64,000 nt of DNA, from contig OX463813.1 in assembly GCA_949825045.1 (NCBI GenBank), positions 5,828,001-5,892,000 on the forward strand, in the 5' to 3' direction. Every line of letters begins with the position of its first letter. Position 1 is the stretch's first letter. The notes under the pieces are model-generated. The model saw only the letters and a list, made by a program, of their open reading frames with translations, made no database searches and was not told the origin of the DNA. Both the position numbers and the translations under genes were made by a program. Below are positions 30,970 to 39,666 of this stretch, in pieces. This DNA comes from Argyresthia goedartella (taxonomy: Eukaryota > Arthropoda > Insecta > Lepidoptera > Argyresthiidae).

Positions 30970-32118
30970 AAAAAAACGGTCAAGTGCGAGTCGAACTCGC
31001 GCGCGAAGGGTTCGTACCACCGTACAATGTCAGGGATGTTGTGGAGTTAATAGTTTGGATTTTACATAGCAAAATGTTGTTTACAATGTTATGGGTGCGG
31101 ATACTTTCACACTCCATGTGCCATAACCAGGTGCATTCATAAGTTTGTTTGTGGTTTACCGATAAATAAATTATGTTATTCTGTTTTTAAGTATTTGTCT
31201 TTATAGCGGTAGCAGAAATACATCATCTGTGAAAAATTTTACTGTCTAACTATCACGGCTCATGAGATACAGCCTGGTGACAGACGGATGGACGGACGGA
31301 CAGCGGAGGCTTAGTAATATGGTCCCGTTTGGCACCTTATTATTATTATGTCTTATGAAATATTGCTCTGGGGGAGAGCAGCAGATATAAATGCGATATT
31401 TGTGTTACAAAAAAGGGCGATCAGGGCGATATATCAATTAGATGCTAGAGAATCATTAAGAGAAAAATTCAAAGAAATTAATATACTTACGGTTACCTGT
31501 CAATATATATACGAGAATATCATGCATGTAAGAAAAAACATAGCTTTATTTAAAATTGTAGGTGATAGCCATACAATTAACACTAGAAATAGAAATAGGT
31601 TAGCACTACCATTATTTAGACTAAGTAAAGTAGGCACATCATTCATGGGGCACTGTATTCGCTTCTACAATAAAATACCACAGGAATCATTGATCCTTCC
31701 TGAAAAGAGGTTCAAAAACTATGTTAAAAATGAGCTGATAAGAAAGTCCTATTATAGTATTAAGGAATACTTAGATGACAAAACTGCATGGTCCATACCA
31801 TCTCAGCGCACAGAAATTCGACGAGGGGCGATGGATCACGTCTATCACTCGCCGGCGAATTTCCTTAGACCGAAACCAGTACCTGTTAAGAAGTCACTTT
31901 AAAAAAAAAGGTATGGGGGAGTTTTATTGCCGTTTCTTCTTAACCCCGAGGCCCATCTTCCGAAACGGTGTAGTCTTTTTTTTATATATATAAAAAAAAT
32001 TACTTGTAGTTATAAGTAAGTATAATTTTGACGTTGAATAAGATAATTTATTTATTTATATTCGATAAAAAAACACTCTAGACTCTCTTGACTCACCCTT
32101 CGGGTACGGAACCCTAAC
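30970..32118 (-). repeat. Dispersed repeat D, copy 5, split by a LINE fragment
   Basis: The left part 30970-31337 runs from ACGGTCAAGTGCGAGTCG to GGTCCCGTTTGGCACC. The last piece, CCCTTCGGGTACGGAACCCTA, is found at 32098-32118. The ~750 bases between are LINE sequence, so the LINE fragment sits inside the D repeat. Confidence 0.8.
31345..32090 (+). pseudogene. Family A LINE ORF2 C-terminus with 3' UTR
   Basis: Coding part 31348-31902 (184 codons) reads SYEILLWGRAADINAIFVLQ, SLREKFKEINILTV, then SFMGHCIRFYNKIPQESLIL and KSYYSIKEYLDDKTAW. It starts in the middle of the post-RT domain, so it is 5' truncated. The 3' UTR to ~32090 has GAGTTTTATTGCCGTTTCTTC, a motif I associate with 3' ends of lepidopteran LINEs. 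Confidence 0.88.
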
Positions 32119-32143
32119 AAAATGCATCTTATCCAGTGCATAT

Positions 32144-32342
32144 GTCACCGGAAAATAATACGATCCGCAAGTTTATAAATTTCCTATTTTTTTTTCCGTA
32201 AGTTTATAAATATACTAACCTAACCTAACCAAACCTAACATAACCTAACCTAACCTAACCTAGCCTAATATAATCTAGAAGGAAGTAAAGTAAATTTCCT
32301 AGGAAATGTATAAACTTGCAGATCGTATTATTTTCCGGTGAC
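32144..32342. mobile_element. MITE with 42-bp terminal inverted repeats
   Basis: Left end GTCACCGGAAAATAATACGA and right end TCGTATTATTTTCCGGTGAC. The arms continue to about 42 bases with two differences. The centre holds an imperfect CCTAA array (about 32215-32270), the insect telomere-type motif. The right end lies 2 bases from the start of the large LTR element. Confidence 0.93.
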
Positions 32343-32344
32343 GC

Positions 32345-34553
32345 TGTAATGGTACACGAGATTCGGTACATTTGATACTTCATTCTGCGTGGTAGAGAGC
32401 TAGCCCAACGCCGCGCTGTTTTGAATACGAGAATCGGTTCAGATAACGTTTGGGGGTTTTTCGTAGCTTACTGGCAAAGTTAGCAAAAAAAAAAAACAGA
32501 GCCGACGCGTGGGTTCATTCGTGGAAGTTCAGTTCAGGTCAGGTTTTTTTTTGTCGCATTCCTGCGAGATGTGTAGAGATCAGAGCCGATTTGGCTGCGC
32601 GTTGAATAAAATTATGAATAACTAAATAATGAAAGGTTATTATGGAACGGAGAAAGCTATTATGTTGATTGCAAATACACAATTGCGATTGAGGTATGAT
32701 ATGGAGGGTCTGACACCGCTAGTTTGGATAGCATTCTGGTGGTCTTAGCTACGCGCCCTAGCGGTCGGGAATGCTTAATTAATCGCAACAAGCTTTTATT
32801 GGTCAGCGATCAACAGATTCTGTGTATCGGCAGTACCAAATGATTTGAGTGATCACCTACGGTTGATCATAGTGAATATGCGTACACACAATTTGTAGAA
32901 CGGCGGATCTGCATGGCATGGTTGAAATTAGACCCTGTGTAGTTAGTGATAAGAAGCTTCGCTTGGGCAGAGCGTGTTCGCAAAGGATGCATATAAATAC
33001 CAGAGCATGAGAGGGGAGGGCATTCAGTCTCAGCGTCTAGCTACTGTGACAGTCGTCTTTCACGAGTTCTAAACAGTTTTTGTCTGCCGTATTACGCGTC
33101 AGAACTATACGAATTTGTGATTGCGAAGTTTCAGTGGGTTTTCGTGAGTGTCTGAAGCGCCGAGATATACCTCGGTTCCTACCTTTATATCAACCTACCC
33201 CAAATTCCAAAACTATCCTTGGGTCGTTAGAAAAGAACTTGGAAGTCAATTATTCTGAGTCTGAGTCTGGGCTTGGAGCGACCCTAAATTCCTTTTTCCT
33301 TCACCATAGGGTTCCTGGATTGGCTCTTAGGATATTCGCGGGCTAATCCTCTCCTCATTCCTTTCGAGTAGCGAGTTTTGTAATTCCCACACACACAGTC
33401 GTTAAACATTCAAGCCCATTCAAATCAAACTCAACCATTTTCGAGTGGTGTCGATAATGGACGTGGTATAACACTAGGTTTTAGACTAGGCTAGACAGGA
33501 GTTTAGTTGCGGCTAAACCTAGGTTGGCAGGGCATAGGGAGACTGTTTGTTCGATGAGGTTCCGCGGATGGAAATAACAAATTCAGAACAAAGTTAAACC
33601 GGTGTCAACACAGATAACATATCCTGTTGATATTTTGACATTTGAGTGTTGTCGGGGACGCGCGAAGAGATCAATTTACAGTCTAAAGTTCATTGTTTAG
33701 GACCGGGTAGGTGTTTTGCATTGCCTTGGGTCAAGTTGGATTCAAGTTGCATTTTTAAATTAAATGTAAATTTCGCTGGAGGTCTAATGTGTAAGCTGAG
33801 TCGGTATATATGATTTGGCTCAGCCCAGGACGTGCTGCGGCTAGTGGAATTCATAGTTCGGTATTTATCGAACTATGCACTTCGCTATGGTGTGGGTTAG
33901 ATCTTCTAAAACAATAATGCTTGCGTTTCGATAACATCCAGCTCAAATTGCGCAGAGTTGAAGGTTTCAAAACGTTACGGACCTTTTGAGGTAACCGCTA
34001 GTTCAGAACCCATTTCGGAAAATCAAATCGCAATTGTGTAAACCGGTCTTTTCGGATCGTTATTGCCGTGAACCAAATATATAATTGGAACCACCACAAG
34101 CCGCTACTAGCGAGCACATGAAATATCATTGAGTACTCACGTCGTAAAACTACGACGGATATCTATACGATATCACAAACAAATATTATAAACTGTGGTC
34201 GACCACTAAAACAAAAGAAGTTCCAATGCGCTCATATATACAAAAACCAGATGGTGCCATCACATAATATATAACAACGATCGTTCTGGCGCAATACACC
34301 GCTGACTGATGTGAATTACCGGCTCGCGGACATATATGCTTTCTCTGTCTAACTTGAAACTGTAACTTCCTGAACCAAACTTCGTTCGACTATTGTACGC
34401 CTAACGAATTTCGCAACGAACGAGGAATTCAGACTTATCATTCTTAACTTACAAATCTTACAGCTGAATCGGGTCCTCTCATTTTGGGATAGATAGAATA
34501 GACGATCATAGCTACTGATAGCGGCGGCTCGACCTTGGCCTGGTGCCGGTACA
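32345..34553 (+). repeat. 5' LTR (2209 bp)
   Basis: Starts TGTAATGGTACACGAGATTC and ends TGGCCTGGTGCCGGTACA. It matches 39667-41873 almost exactly. LTRs above 2 kb are long for an insect Ty3/Gypsy element. It contains a TATA box and initiator near 33 kb, giving U3 of about 680 bases and R plus U5 of about 1.5 kb. An 88-codon open stretch at 33080-33346 has no ATG and is not called. Confidence 0.96.
32992..33028 (+). promoter_or_regulatory. LTR core promoter (TATA and initiator)
   Basis: TATAAATA at 32992-32999 is followed by TCAGT at 33024-33028, the arthropod initiator consensus, with its A 34 bases after the start of the TATA box. The same arrangement is in the 3' LTR (about 40314-40350). 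Confidence 0.75.
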
Positions 34554-34811
34554 GATTACTGGTGCCGTGACCAGGATATCCTAGATAGTCTGATACCTAG
34601 ATATTCTAAAAGAATCAAGGTCTAACGCGTTACTTTTAAAAATAACACAACGTAGAAACGATTTTAAACAGTTCAGTTTGTAAATAAGAAATAAGCAAAA
34701 AAGGGGCATTGTTTTCAGACGAGCTACGGCGGTTTAATAGGAATAACGGCCGGCCGGCCTAGGAAAAACGGTAGTCGGGTAGCACAAAATTCACTTTCAC
34801 ACACAAGTGAA
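34554..34811 (+). other. Untranslated leader of the LTR element
   Basis: Internal leader between the 5' LTR and gag. It holds the PBS candidate and a GC motif GGCCGGCCGGCC (34748-34759). Together with R and U5 it gives an RNA leader of about 1.8 kb. Confidence 0.7.
34560..34577 (+). other. Primer-binding-site candidate
   Basis: TGGTGCCGTGACCAGGAT begins 6 bases after the 5' LTR. It resembles the tRNA-Arg-type sites (TGGCGACCGTGACA) used by the mdg1/412 group. A match to a real lepidopteran tRNA 3' end was not tested. Confidence 0.6.
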
Positions 34812-35801
34812 ATGGCGTCAGAACAGGTGACGCAATTGTTATCTGAAATAGTGAATAGATTAGACAGTTTGGAAAGGGGTTCCAGCACGAGCAATGCTAG
34901 TAGGACTTCGGACAGACAGACTGACAGACAGGAACTAGAGACGTTTGAACAATCGGTAGAAAAACGTCAATCATGCATTGTGAAAATGACACAGAAGTTG
35001 CCGACATTCGATGGGCGGAGTTCGGAAAATCCGATGATTTTCTTAAGAGATTTAAAGGCTTATATTAAAGTCTCGGGAGATAGTTCTAGGGCTTTGATAT
35101 GGGCAATGGATAGTTTGGTAGGAATTGCGAAAGTTCGAATGAGCATATACAGAGACTCATGGCGAACCTATTCGGATTTTGAAAAAGATTTCAGAGAGGT
35201 ATTCTGGGGTGATAATGAACAGGAATTAATTAAGCAAAGATTCCTAACTGCGAAGTTTGATTCTAAGAGAGGTCAAAGTATGGAAGAATTCTTTGCCTCT
35301 CAATTGAATAGCATATATGAGCTTACGATACCGTTTACTGATACGGAGAAAATCAACACGATTTTCAGACAGTTGCCACGTGATATTCAGGTAGCGTTTT
35401 TTGCTAGAAAGGAATCAATGACGATACGGGATGCGGTCGAATTCCTTCGACATTTAGAACGGAATGTCGATGGGGGATTAAGTGCGATACATGGTTCGGA
35501 ACCTATGGATACGAATAATGTAAGGCGGAATAGCTACATGCGTGGGCAATATCGAGCTATGCGGGTAAATACGTTACGTTATAACGCGATGAGTCGTAGG
35601 AATAATTATAACGCGGTAACGAAGGCGCGAAACGAATTTGGGACGCGTGGTCGCGGTTATTTTCGCGGTAGAGGCAGACAGCCTCAGCCTAGCTTCAAGG
35701 CAATAGGGTTCCAGAGGGGCAGTGATAGTTCAGGAGATACAGAGGCAGGGCAAAGTTCAAGTGACAGGAATAATGCGATAAGTCAGAATTCAAAAAACTA
35801 G
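34812..35801 (+). CDS. gag: Gag of the LTR retrotransposon
   Basis: 329 residues, complete, from ATG (context GTGAAATGG) to TAG. Residues 5-25 look coiled-coil-like. Residues 60-215 show the retrotransposon Gag core pattern (KLPTFDGRSSENPMIFLRDL, W.TYSDFEKDFREVFWG, then QLNSIYELTIPFTDTEKI and IFRQLPRDI). The C-terminus is basic with an RG box (GTRGRGYFRGRGRQ, about 277-290). It has no CCHC zinc knuckle and only one cysteine (residue 55), so RNA binding probably relies on the RG box, as in Gag proteins with GR boxes; that is inference. It forms the particle that packages element RNA. It ends at a slippery site for entry into pol. Confidence 0.93.
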   Translation: MASEQVTQLLSEIVNRLDSLERGSSTSNASRTSDRQTDRQELETFEQSVEKRQSCIVKMTQKLPTFDGRSSENPMIFLRDLKAYIKVSGDSSRALIWAMDSLVGIAKVRMSIYRDSWRTYSDFEKDFREVFWGDNEQELIKQRFLTAKFDSKRGQSMEEFFASQLNSIYELTIPFTDTEKINTIFRQLPRDIQVAFFARKESMTIRDAVEFLRHLERNVDGGLSAIHGSEPMDTNNVRRNSYMRGQYRAMRVNTLRYNAMSRRNNYNAVTKARNEFGTRGRGYFRGRGRQPQPSFKAIGFQRGSDSSGDTEAGQSSSDRNNAISQNSKN

Positions 35802-35825
35802 TGGACTCGCGCGGGTCGTTCGCGC
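35792..35825 (+). promoter_or_regulatory. -1 ribosomal frameshift signal (gag to pol)
   Basis: The heptamer AAAAAAC (35792-35798) is read A AAA AAC in the gag frame and is followed immediately by the gag TAG. The pol frame is -1 relative to gag and open from this point. GCGCG (35809-35813) and CGCGC (35821-35825) can pair into a 5-bp stem starting 10 bases downstream. Heptamer, spacer and stem fit the standard -1 frameshift model. Confidence 0.85.
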
Positions 35826-38800
35826 TCAGATATTTATCACGGTTCGGGTGGACAGCCGATCAAATTGGGAAAAAACATAGACTGTATGATTTGTGTAATT
35901 TGGATTCGAACGTGGGTGTGAATGAATTTATTCAATTATTAGCGCATAAGGCGCACGGATATGCCGTGTGTTTAGAGGAAAAATCTAGATCGAATTGTAG
36001 AGATCGAAATGACAGACGTTTACATACGATATTCAGAGACGACGATTCGACTGAGTGTGGGCGCGAGATATGTAGTACATTGACATTACCTGAGATAGAT
36101 GTGCGGATTGGGAATATTGTTGTAAGGAGTTTGATTGATTCGGGGAGCGAAATCAGCGTAATAAGTCGGAGAGTGTACGAAGAAGTGTGCAGACAATTGG
36201 GAAAACCGACGGAAATACCGATTCCAAGTTTGAGAATCACAGGTGCATTTGGAGTCAGTAAGGAAAAGGTTGATAAATTAGTAACGTTACCATTAACAAT
36301 AGGTGAATGCGTTATCGATACTCCAATGCTAGTATTAACAAGGGTGCCTAAAGATTTAATTTTGGGGTTTGATTTTATACAACAGACGCGAGCGAGTTTA
36401 ATGTGTGAGGGTAATAAGAGGCTAATTATACGAAGCGCCGGGCGGATGTGTGAAATACCATTAGGTACTGGCCCTAATCAGGATTTTTGCTGTTGTACAA
36501 TGGAAGTACAGAACCAAGATACCTGTAGAAATATGATAGAGGAATATGTGAATAATTCATCAATACCTGTAGAACACAAAACAAAGTTATTGCCGGTGTT
36601 AAATAAACATGCAGAGTTGTTTAGCGATAGGGTGGGTCGGACAAATAAATATATACATGAGATAAAAATGAGAGATGAAACGCCTTTCGTAAAACGAAGC
36701 TATCCCATACCGTTCGCATATCGCGATAAAGTAACAAAACGTTTGGAAGAAATGGAATTGATAGGTATTATTAGCAGGCAATCTACGGATTTCAGCAGTC
36801 CATTGACTTGTACATTAAAGAAATCAGGAGAGGTCCGTATTCTGCTAGATGCACGACAATTAAACACGGGAATGGTTGGGGAGGTTGAAACCACACCTTT
36901 AATGAGTGAGATATTGCAATCCGGGCGCCGAATAAACTACATAGGAGTTATTGATATCAAAGATGCGTATTTTTCTGTACCATTATCAGACGAATCTAAA
37001 CGATACACGGGTTTTGTATATCAAGGCAGAAGTTATGTTTACAACGTTTTACCTCAGGGGTTGAAAACCAGTGTGGGTTCATTTTCGAGGGCGATGGACT
37101 TAATTCTAGGGCCAGAGGTTAGGTCATATTGTTTAAATTTTGTTGACGATTTGGCAATTTTAACTGAGGGTGACTTCGAACAGCATTTGTCTCAAGTGGA
37201 CACGGTTCTGAGTAAATTGAAAGACGCGGGCTTCACATGCAAACTAAAAAAATGCGAGTTCGCACAAAAAAAGGTCAAGTTATTGGGGCATATTTTGTCT
37301 ACACAAGGTTTGCAGATGGACCCGGACAAAATTGAAACACTTAAATTATATCCGTCACCCAGAACTGTCAGGCAATTGAGGGCGTTTTTGGGGTTCATAA
37401 ATTACTTTAGGAGGTTTATAAAAAATTTTGGAACGTTAACACAGCCCTTGTACAATTTATTACGGTCTGGAGTCAAGTTCGTCTGGAATGCGCAGATGCA
37501 AAGTGCTTTTGACGAGATAAAAAACCAATTCTCAGAAAGTATAATTTTGAGTCAGCCATTGGCGGGAAAAACATATTATGTTCAATGTGACGCCAGCGCT
37601 ATAGGAATTGGGGGCTATGTTTATCAATTAGATGAATCGGGCCAGGAACGAATTATAGGGTTCTGTTCGCAGGCATTTAAGGGTGCTCAGACGAGATGGG
37701 CTATCAGTGAACAGGAAATGTATGCAGTTATATACACTTTAAAGCGATTTGAGATATATTTGCGGGGAGAAAAGGTTATTATTAGAACTGATCATAAAAG
37801 TTTGACGTTCATTAAGTCGTGGACCTTATTAGGGGCACGCGTAACGAGGTGGATTATATTTTTAGAGCAATTCGATTACGACATAGAATTTGTGCGAGGG
37901 ACTGATAATCAAATTGCCGACACGCTAAGCAGGCAAATAGCGGGACCTGGAGGTATGATTGACAGTACAAATGTTCAGCCGGGGATATTCTGGTTTCAGG
38001 CATCGAATACCGCAAGTGTTATTTCGAGTTTACGGGACATTGCGAGATTACAAAGCGAAGATGAGCGGTTAAATCGAATTAGCGGTTGTATCAGACGTAA
38101 TGTAGTAGATACGGGAACGAGAGGTTTTGAAAATTATAAGCTAGTAGGTGATACGTTATATTTTCACGTGCCGAAGCGGAACGTACAGTTGCTAGTAATT
38201 CCGAAATCACTACAGGAGGAACTTATTTTACACATACATGAAGAAATAGGTCACTACGGCAGATATAAAATATTAGCACTGATGAAGGACAGATATTATT
38301 TTCTTCATATGAGTAGGGTGATTAGCGCGGTGATAAGAAGTTGTGACATATGTCAAAAGGTCAAACCAAGTACTAACAATACCGTTGGTCCTTGTACACC
38401 GGTGTTGGCGGAAAAGTTGGGTGAGAAAGTTTTCTCGGACCTTTATGGGCCATTGCCCGTAGGTAAATTCGGATATCAATATATATATGTGATTCAAGAC
38501 GTGTACAGTAAGGTAATAAAATTATATCCAATGCGGAAAGCGACAGGTAGGAGCGTGCTCGCTTGTACAAAGAGATTTCATAGGGAAATACCTATCGAAA
38601 CTATAATTACGGACTCAGGACCACAGTTCATATCGAAAGTTTGGGAATTTGGACTCAAACAGCTAGCGATTCGAGTCACTCATACGTCGGTGTATTGTCC
38701 AAATTCTAATAGCGTAGAAAGAGTGAATCGCGAGCTAGGTCGACTGATTAGAACTTATTGCGGCGGAAGTAATCGTAGTTGGGTCGACGTGTTACCGGAC

Positions 38801-39262
38801 ATTCAAAATTGCTATAATAATATCGAACACACAAGCACAGGCTTTGCGCCTAATGAGTTAGCGTTTGGTAGGCGGGAACCGTTAACTATTGACAAGGAAT
38901 TAGGCGATGAATGGTTAGTAGGCCATAGTGTGCGGGATACGGAACAGGTGCGAAATGTAGCGATAGAAAACTCTAAAAGTTCTAGTGAACGACGTAAGCG
39001 ACAGGCGGACAAACGGCGTAAGTTAGAGGTCTATCGTATAGGTGATTATGTGAAACTTAAGACTTTTGTGCGTTCAAATAAAGAACATAAAATCATGCGG
39101 AAATTTTCATTGTTGTATAAAGGGCCTTATGTTATTTCGGCAGTGATATATCCGAACTGTTATGCGTTAGTAGATCCGGGTTCAAATGAGATATTGGGTA
39201 ACTTCAATACTATAAATATAGCCAGGTATTATGTGAGGACGAATAAGGGCGTAGATAAATAA
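35801..39262 (+). CDS. pol: Pol polyprotein (protease, RT, RNase H, integrase)
   Basis: 1153 residues, uninterrupted. The first codon here is GTG, so translation is expected through the -1 shift from gag and not from its own start. Protease: LIDSGSE at 111-117 (DSG, as in retropepsins) with ILGFDF at 187-192. RT: LPQGLKTS near 418 and FVDDLAIL at 447-454. RNase H: QCDASA near 595-600, catalytic E near 639, RTDHKSL at 662-668 and IADTLSR at 705-711. Integrase: zinc site H813, H818, C848, C851; catalytic D880, D938 and E973 (the last two 35 apart); GPY motif at 1108-1110. No chromodomain. All key residues are present, so it looks active. Ty3/Gypsy is certain; the lineage (mdg1/Osvaldo-like) is a guess. 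Confidence 0.97.
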   Translation: MDSRGSFALRYLSRFGWTADQIGKKHRLYDLCNLDSNVGVNEFIQLLAHKAHGYAVCLEEKSRSNCRDRNDRRLHTIFRDDDSTECGREICSTLTLPEIDVRIGNIVVRSLIDSGSEISVISRRVYEEVCRQLGKPTEIPIPSLRITGAFGVSKEKVDKLVTLPLTIGECVIDTPMLVLTRVPKDLILGFDFIQQTRASLMCEGNKRLIIRSAGRMCEIPLGTGPNQDFCCCTMEVQNQDTCRNMIEEYVNNSSIPVEHKTKLLPVLNKHAELFSDRVGRTNKYIHEIKMRDETPFVKRSYPIPFAYRDKVTKRLEEMELIGIISRQSTDFSSPLTCTLKKSGEVRILLDARQLNTGMVGEVETTPLMSEILQSGRRINYIGVIDIKDAYFSVPLSDESKRYTGFVYQGRSYVYNVLPQGLKTSVGSFSRAMDLILGPEVRSYCLNFVDDLAILTEGDFEQHLSQVDTVLSKLKDAGFTCKLKKCEFAQKKVKLLGHILSTQGLQMDPDKIETLKLYPSPRTVRQLRAFLGFINYFRRFIKNFGTLTQPLYNLLRSGVKFVWNAQMQSAFDEIKNQFSESIILSQPLAGKTYYVQCDASAIGIGGYVYQLDESGQERIIGFCSQAFKGAQTRWAISEQEMYAVIYTLKRFEIYLRGEKVIIRTDHKSLTFIKSWTLLGARVTRWIIFLEQFDYDIEFVRGTDNQIADTLSRQIAGPGGMIDSTNVQPGIFWFQASNTASVISSLRDIARLQSEDERLNRISGCIRRNVVDTGTRGFENYKLVGDTLYFHVPKRNVQLLVIPKSLQEELILHIHEEIGHYGRYKILALMKDRYYFLHMSRVISAVIRSCDICQKVKPSTNNTVGPCTPVLAEKLGEKVFSDLYGPLPVGKFGYQYIYVIQDVYSKVIKLYPMRKATGRSVLACTKRFHREIPIETIITDSGPQFISKVWEFGLKQLAIRVTHTSVYCPNSNSVERVNRELGRLIRTYCGGSNRSWVDVLPDIQNCYNNIEHTSTGFAPNELAFGRREPLTIDKELGDEWLVGHSVRDTEQVRNVAIENSKSSSERRKRQADKRRKLEVYRIGDYVKLKTFVRSNKEHKIMRKFSLLYKGPYVISAVIYPNCYALVDPGSNEILGNFNTINIARYYVRTNKGVDK

Positions 39263-39666
39263 GATAGTGTATAAAAGTTATATAATTAAGCTGTAAGCTG
39301 TAAATTTGAGTAACTACTTTGTAGATTTAAGGATCTTGCATGGTTTGGAAACAAAAACAAAAAAAAAAAACAAAAAAACAAAAAAAAAAAACAATTTGTA
39401 TATATATATAGTAATACGAATTAAGATAAATTGCGGGTAAGCGAGGTTGTATAGTAAGATAGATAAATAAGATAAGACAGGAGAGAACTCAATCGAGTTG
39501 TGTAAATATTATATACATAATTGACAGATTCATCGGTCTGTGTACATGATTTGAGATGTCCGTACATATAGAGTAGATATGTACAAAGCATGGGTAGCAT
39601 AGTGGTAATGAGATCCTTGCGCCATGTTAACTGAGATAAACAGTGTCTCAAGGTCTGGGAGGGGGC
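39263..39666 (+). other. LTR element 3' untranslated region and polypurine tract
   Basis: 404 non-coding bases with A-rich runs interrupted by C (39348-39394). It ends with GTCTGGGAGGGGGC (39653-39666), a purine-rich primer for plus-strand synthesis directly before the 3' LTR. There is no room for an env gene. Confidence 0.85.

Noticed and set aside
33080..33346. 88-codon open stretch in both LTRs
   Set aside because: No ATG start and no known domain. It lies in the R/U5 leader. Two adjacent LTR differences there happen to be synonymous, but that is too little to claim coding.
35932..39012. Minus-strand ORFs inside pol
   Set aside because: Antisense shadows of an intact, motif-complete pol frame.
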